From assembly GCA_045613765.1 (NCBI GenBank), contig JAZLBO010000018.1:62001-126000 (forward strand): DNA of 64,000 bases, in the 5' to 3' direction. The DNA is from RGIG4097 sp045613765. GTDB taxonomy: Bacteria; Bacillota; Clostridia; Christensenellales; CAG-917. Shown in pieces: positions 59,913-64,000 of the stretch. Made by a program: the position numbers and the translations under genes. Position 1 is the stretch's first letter, and each line of letters opens with the position of its first letter. A model generated the notes under the pieces. That model did no database searches, had not been told where the DNA came from, and saw only the letters and a program-made list of their open reading frames with translations.

Positions 59913-59941
59913 TTGCTTTATATATACTTTTGTTTTATAAT
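59913..59941 (+). promoter_or_regulatory. Promoter of the gene at 59951 (near-leaderless)
   Basis: TTGCTT (59913-59918), 17 bases, TATAAT (59936-59941); ATG at 59951. Confidence 0.65.
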
Positions 59942-59950
59942 AGTTATATT

Positions 59951-60373
59951 ATGACAACAGCATTTTCATTTAGATGTCAAAAGGTCTTGAAGAAATTTGA
60001 AAAAGACCCCGATATTGCACCCATTATGAAAGATATTGCCAACGCACAACAAGGCGTTGTCACTTTTTCTAAGGACGTCAAAAAATATATGCTCAAGTTT
60101 ATCCACGAGAGATATGACAACAATGAAGAAGTGAACACACTCATCAATATCTTGAAGAATAGTGGCAAGTATGAAACCTTCAACTACCTTGAAATCTTCC
60201 AACTTCAAGATGAGTCTTTCTTCTGGTATGATTTCCTCAACTGCTATGCACTTTGGAAGATTATCGGCAAGGTGTACGGATACGGTAGCCAAGATGACAG
60301 CATCGTCCTTCTTGTACGCCTTATGAAAAATGACGTTGAGATTTTCAATCAATATCCCGACATCATGAAATAG
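59951..60373 (+). CDS. Small soluble protein of unknown function upstream of radC
   Basis: Not recognised. The start at 59951 (MTTAFSFRCQKVLKKFEKD) is preferred because the promoter ends nine bases before it; a longer frame from 59840 would add a hydrophobic segment translated from the promoter region. The 140 residues are mostly helical and charged, with an aromatic-rich stretch QLQDESFFWYDFLNCYALWK near residue 82. There is no membrane segment. It lies 35 bases before radC and gltX on the same strand, so the three probably form an operon. Confidence 0.6.
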   Translation: MTTAFSFRCQKVLKKFEKDPDIAPIMKDIANAQQGVVTFSKDVKKYMLKFIHERYDNNEEVNTLINILKNSGKYETFNYLEIFQLQDESFFWYDFLNCYALWKIIGKVYGYGSQDDSIVLLVRLMKNDVEIFNQYPDIMK

Positions 60374-60408
60374 ATTTTGACACAAAAGACGGAACAGACA
60401 AGATAATT

Positions 60409-61080
60409 ATGGCAATCCATGACGGACACAGAGATAGATTGAGAGAGAAACTTCTCGCAGTGGGCATAAAAGGACTTCAACAACACGAGGTTTTGGAGTA
60501 CTTGCTCTTTGCATTTATTCCAAGAAAGGATACAAATGAAATCGCCCACGAACTTATCAACACTTTTGGCTCATTTTCGGATGTGCTTACCACTGACGTA
60601 GATAGACTTGTCACAGTGAAAGGCATGACAAGAAATGCAGCAGTTTTTCTCAACACGTTGCCATCAATCTTGCAGATATACACTGATGACTCCGGCAAGG
60701 AAAGACAAAATCTTTCGGGCAGAGGTATTGCAAGAGAGTTTATGAAGAACCAAGTCTTCGGTCAAGGGCTTGAACACGTGGTTGTTGTGGCACTTGATGC
60801 AAGAGATAATTTTATCCGTATGGAAAAGATGGCTCGTGGCACAGGAGCAGAAGTCGTTTTGCCCATCCGTGACATCATGGACTTTGCACTTAGAACAAGT
60901 GCTTGCAGTATAATCATTGCACACAATCATCCAAGTGGAGATATCAAGCCTTCATCACAAGATTTGAAACTCACAATGGAACTTGGACAACTTCTTGCAA
61001 GGATCAACGTTGTCCTTCAAGATCACTTTATTTTCAGCGACAAAAAATACTATTCCTTTGAAGAAAACGGTTTTCTTTGA
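60409..61080 (+). CDS. radC: RadC family JAB/MPN-domain protein
   Basis: Widely conserved DNA-associated protein of uncertain biochemistry. The N-terminal helix-hairpin-helix part (about residues 1-80, LRVKG-like VDRLVTVKGMTRNAAVFLN) precedes the JAB1/MPN metalloprotease-like domain. The zinc motif is AHNHPSGDIKPSSQD (His-x-His, Ser, Asp), fully conserved. The 223 residues are normal. It lies 19 bases before gltX. Confidence 0.93.
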   Translation: MAIHDGHRDRLREKLLAVGIKGLQQHEVLEYLLFAFIPRKDTNEIAHELINTFGSFSDVLTTDVDRLVTVKGMTRNAAVFLNTLPSILQIYTDDSGKERQNLSGRGIAREFMKNQVFGQGLEHVVVVALDARDNFIRMEKMARGTGAEVVLPIRDIMDFALRTSACSIIIAHNHPSGDIKPSSQDLKLTMELGQLLARINVVLQDHFIFSDKKYYSFEENGFL

Positions 61081-61099
61081 TGGGAAATAAGGACGAAAT

Positions 61100-62545
61100 A
61101 TGACAGTTAGAACAAGATTTGCCCCGTCACCTACGGGATTTATGCACATTGGCAACCTTCGTACAGGTTTGTACACCTACTTGTATGCTCGCAAGCACAA
61201 CGGCACGTTTATTCTTCGTATAGAAGATACTGACCAAGAAAGAAAGGTTGAAGGTGCAGTTGATGCAATCTATCGCACACTCAACATTGCAGGCATGGAC
61301 TATGATGAAGGTCCTGACAAAGATGCTGGCTTTGGCCCATACGTTCAATCGGAACGCAGAAGTTTGTACAAAGAGTATGCAGAAAAGTTGGTTGAACTTG
61401 GTGGTGCATATTATTGTTTCTGCGACAAAGATAGACTTCAATCAATCGTTGATGAAAACGGTCTTCACACCTATGATAAGCATTGCAGAAATATTCCCCT
61501 TGAAGAAGCAAAGGCAAGAGTTGCTGCAGGCGAGCCTTATGTTATAAGACAAAAAGTGCCAGAAGGCGTTGTTTCATCATACGTAGATATGGTGTTCGGC
61601 GAGATTTCAGTTGCAAGTGCAGATATTGAAGATGGTGTCCTTCTCAAGAGTGACGGACTGCCCACCTACAACTTTGCCAACGTTGTTGACGATCATCTCA
61701 TGGGCATCACCCACGTTATGAGAGGTGTGGAATATCTTTCTTCAACCCCCAAATACAACCTTATGTATGATGCATTTGGATGGCAACGTCCCACATACAT
61801 TCACTTGTCACCTATCATGAAAGATGCACAACGCAAACTTTCAAAGAGATATGGCGACGCCAACTTTGAAGACTTTGTGGCAAAGGGATATTTGCCCGAA
61901 GCAATCGTCAACTATATTGCACTTCTTGGATGGTGTCCCAAGTCCAACCAAGAAAAGATGACCCTTGAAGAAATGATCGAACAATTTGACGTTGACGGCA
62001 TTTCCAAGAGCCCTGCAATCTTTGATGATGCAAAAATGCGTTGGCTCAATGGCGAGTACTTGAAGGCAATGACACCTGACGAATTTTACAAGGTTTCACT
62101 TCCTTACATCCAAAAGAGTAAGGCAGGTGGCAAGTTCAACGATTACGAAATCAGCCGTCTTATGCAAACACGTGTTGACATCCTTTCAGACATTCCTGAA
62201 AAGATTGATTTCTTGGTTGACTTTGGTGAATATGACGTCAATATGTATGTGCATCAAAAGATGAAAGTGGACTTTAACGTTGCAAAACAAGCACTTAAAA
62301 TAGCATTTGATGCAATGAGCAACCTTGAAGACTGGACAGAAGAAGCCATCAAAGAGTGTATGAAATCATCTGCAGAAGCAGGTGGCCTCAAGGGTGGACA
62401 AGTTATGTTCAGTGTCCGTGTTGCCTTGACAGGTCAACCCTCAACACCCGGTGGTGCAGTTGAAATGGCAGTCGTTCTTGGCAAGGAAGAAAGCCTTAGA
62501 AGACTCAAGTTCTCAATGGACTATCTTGATAGAACAGCAGAATAA
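61100..62545 (+). CDS. gltX: Glutamyl-tRNA synthetase
   Basis: Class I synthetase charging tRNA-Glu and, where no GlnRS exists, also tRNA-Gln. It opens TVRTRFAPSPTGFMHIGNLR with the HIGH-like motif (HIGN), then EDTDQERKVEGAV. The KMSKS loop is KLSKRYGDANFED. The C-terminal anticodon domain ends LRRLKFSMDYL. The 481 residues are normal, and AAGGA precedes the ATG. No gatCAB is in the window, so discrimination cannot be judged. Confidence 0.97.
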   Translation: MTVRTRFAPSPTGFMHIGNLRTGLYTYLYARKHNGTFILRIEDTDQERKVEGAVDAIYRTLNIAGMDYDEGPDKDAGFGPYVQSERRSLYKEYAEKLVELGGAYYCFCDKDRLQSIVDENGLHTYDKHCRNIPLEEAKARVAAGEPYVIRQKVPEGVVSSYVDMVFGEISVASADIEDGVLLKSDGLPTYNFANVVDDHLMGITHVMRGVEYLSSTPKYNLMYDAFGWQRPTYIHLSPIMKDAQRKLSKRYGDANFEDFVAKGYLPEAIVNYIALLGWCPKSNQEKMTLEEMIEQFDVDGISKSPAIFDDAKMRWLNGEYLKAMTPDEFYKVSLPYIQKSKAGGKFNDYEISRLMQTRVDILSDIPEKIDFLVDFGEYDVNMYVHQKMKVDFNVAKQALKIAFDAMSNLEDWTEEAIKECMKSSAEAGGLKGGQVMFSVRVALTGQPSTPGGAVEMAVVLGKEESLRRLKFSMDYLDRTAE

Positions 62546-62557
62546 TTCAAATAAAAG

Positions 62558-62583
62558 TCGGTCGGGGAAAGCCTTGACCGACG
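62558..62583 (+). promoter_or_regulatory. Hairpin in the gltX-subtilase gap
   Basis: GTCGGTC and GACCGAC pair around a loop that contains GGGGAAAG. It is not followed by a T-tract. The subtilase ATG is 11 bases later and has no ordinary ribosome site, so the loop may matter for expression. Confidence 0.45.
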
Positions 62584-62593
62584 TCTTAATAGT

Positions 62594-64000
62594 ATGAACA
62601 AAAAACTCCTAATCTCAATCACTGCAATATTTGTCCTTGCAATTCTTTGCACGGCACTTTTGCCTACGTCCGTTGCTTACGCCACACAATACGGCAGTGT
62701 GGATAGCACAGACCTTGACACCTTTTGGTATTATGGCGAAGGTCATCTCAATGTTGCAGAAATGAAAAAGTCAATTTCAAGTTGGATTGCAGGGGCAGAC
62801 AAGGAAAACCCTGTCATCATTGGTGTTGTTGACACTGGTGTCAATGTAAGCCACGAAGTATTTGAAAAGACAAATACGATCTTTGCTGTTGATGGCAAAC
62901 CCCAGGGCTACAACGCCCACGTGGCACAGACTGTCAAAAATGCAACCATAGAGCAACTTGGCAATGTGGAAGACAAGTCATCAAACTCACACGGCACAGC
63001 AGTTGCAAGCATTATGGCAATGCTCATCTACGACTTGGGTCTTGAAGATTATATCAAAATCTATCCTATCCAAGCCTCAACGGGAAGTGCAGATGGCAGT
63101 TTCAACACAACGTCTGTTGTCAAGGCTCTTGAATTTGTTGATAGCACAAAGGATACCCTTGGTGTTGACGTTGTCAACATTGCAATCGCCGGCTACAAAG
63201 ATAAGGGTGCAGACAACTATCTCAACTATCAAAGCAAGTTCCAAAAGGTTTCTGCAGGTAGTGTGATCGTTGTGGCAGCAGGCAACAAGGGTGCATCAAC
63301 AACAGTTAACCCCAGTTATCCTGCATCTTTGGAAGGTGTTGTGTCCGTCATGGCTTATGATCGCACTGGCAATAAAAACACCAATAGCAACTATGGTGAC
63401 TATGATCTTATAGTTCCCGGCAAGGATATCTACGTTGCACAAGGCAGTGAAGATGACTATACGACAATGGACGGCACAAGTATGGCAACAGCATTTGTGT
63501 CCGTTGTCAGTGCAGTGGTTTCACTTCGTGAACAAACTGCAGATAGCACAGCCACAGCATCACTTGTGGCAAGACATATCTTGACATCATCAAGCGACAA
63601 AATCGAGCATGACGGCTTTGCTCTCAACAAATTTGACGGCTATAAGAGTGTCAACAACCAAATCACAGCAACATATCTTGATCCCACAGGCATTTCCATA
63701 AGCAATAATCACGATTTGGAAAAGGAATCAACCATATATCGTGGACAATATGGCGATTTGACTTTGACTGCAAACTTGTTGCCTTTTGGCAATACAGATC
63801 CTAAACTTGCAGAAAAAGTCATTTGGACACAAACTGAAATTCTTTCAAAACCCGTCCTTGATGAAGATGGCAATGATACCGGCAACACCGAAGAATACAA
63901 AGGCGAAACAGTAGAATTGGGTGTTGGCGCATCCATAGAATACAACCCCAATCTCAAGGGTAAATATCTTGTCACAGCAACATACAAAAACGGAGATGTT
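62594..64000 (+). CDS. Secreted subtilisin-like serine protease (S8), C-terminus cut by window
   Basis: First 469 residues of an exported peptidase. Signal peptide MNKKLLISITAIFVLAILCT with likely cleavage after AYA near residue 29. Catalytic triad: Asp80 in GVVDTGVNVSH, His133 in NSHGTAVASIM, Ser296 in MDGTSMATAFVSVVSAV; the oxyanion Asn lies in VVAAGNKGAS. After the protease domain (to about residue 340) comes a beta-rich region resembling bacterial Ig-like modules, which continues past 64000 and may anchor the enzyme at the surface. It follows gltX by 48 bases without a T-tract terminator, so read-through is possible. Confidence 0.9.
   Translation, partial: MNKKLLISITAIFVLAILCTALLPTSVAYATQYGSVDSTDLDTFWYYGEGHLNVAEMKKSISSWIAGADKENPVIIGVVDTGVNVSHEVFEKTNTIFAVDGKPQGYNAHVAQTVKNATIEQLGNVEDKSSNSHGTAVASIMAMLIYDLGLEDYIKIYPIQASTGSADGSFNTTSVVKALEFVDSTKDTLGVDVVNIAIAGYKDKGADNYLNYQSKFQKVSAGSVIVVAAGNKGASTTVNPSYPASLEGVVSVMAYDRTGNKNTNSNYGDYDLIVPGKDIYVAQGSEDDYTTMDGTSMATAFVSVVSAVVSLREQTADSTATASLVARHILTSSSDKIEHDGFALNKFDGYKSVNNQITATYLDPTGISISNNHDLEKESTIYRGQYGDLTLTANLLPFGNTDPKLAEKVIWTQTEILSKPVLDEDGNDTGNTEEYKGETVELGVGASIEYNPNLKGKYLVTATYKNGDV

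Noticed and set aside
1..64000. tRNA, rRNA, insertion sequence or prophage genes
   Set aside because: I saw no cloverleaf or rRNA signature, no transposase or integrase motif and no phage structural genes, though small RNAs could be missed by eye.

Overview
The window reads as chromosomal DNA of a low-GC, spore-forming Bacillota of the Clostridia type, probably an uncultured gut-associated lineage. The signs are Firmicutes-style gene sets (rpmH-rnpA-yidD-yidC-jag-mnmE-mnmG, paired glgC/glgD, KhpB/Jag, ParB), a SipL-like spore-coat morphogenesis protein, and TTGACA-17-TATAAT type promoters. I cannot name a genus from sequence alone.

Layout. The window straddles the replication-origin neighbourhood. 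From 1 to about 26.6 kb most genes are on the minus strand: aspS-asnA-asnS, glmM, mnmG-mnmE-jag-yidC-yidD-rnpA-rpmH, argS, ychF, a GH13 glucosidase, gyrA-gyrB. Plus-strand genes on this side are trxB, a sugar symporter with a Dabb protein, and uppP. From 33.5 kb rightward most genes are on the plus strand: rsmG, dnaN, dnaA, recF, a Mn-riboswitch-controlled P-type ATPase, a large helicase-nuclease, ispE, the glycogen operon glgB-glgC-glgD-glgA-glgP with a second GH13 enzyme, radC, gltX and a secreted subtilase cut by the window end. parB, sipL and mtnN-luxS are minus-strand exceptions.

Between them lies about 2.5 kb without genes (29.6-32.1 kb). It holds four ParB-binding parS-like sites (one perfect), helically phased T-tracts and a sharp switch from C-rich to G-rich plus strand, so it is the best candidate for the origin/centromere. 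The origin genes are rearranged: dnaN lies upstream of dnaA, gyrBA lies on the other side, rpmH is 22 kb from dnaA, and no parA is present.

The clearest accessory material is: (i) a 1.2 kb intergenic region at 4.4-5.6 kb with 20-bp-periodic arrays of mini-hairpins and a three-copy tandem repeat whose stems covary, suggesting a structured RNA; (ii) a 1002-residue WYL-like/SF1 helicase/nuclease fusion at 43.9-46.9 kb, AT-rich relative to its neighbours and a candidate single-gene defence protein; (iii) several genes whose only visible promoter would give leaderless mRNAs, including dnaA, with a DnaA box inside its promoter.

Functionally the window combines replication and segregation, tRNA charging and modification, protein insertion into the membrane, cell-wall precursor supply (glmM, uppP), the activated-methyl cycle (mtnN, luxS) and glycogen storage and turnover.
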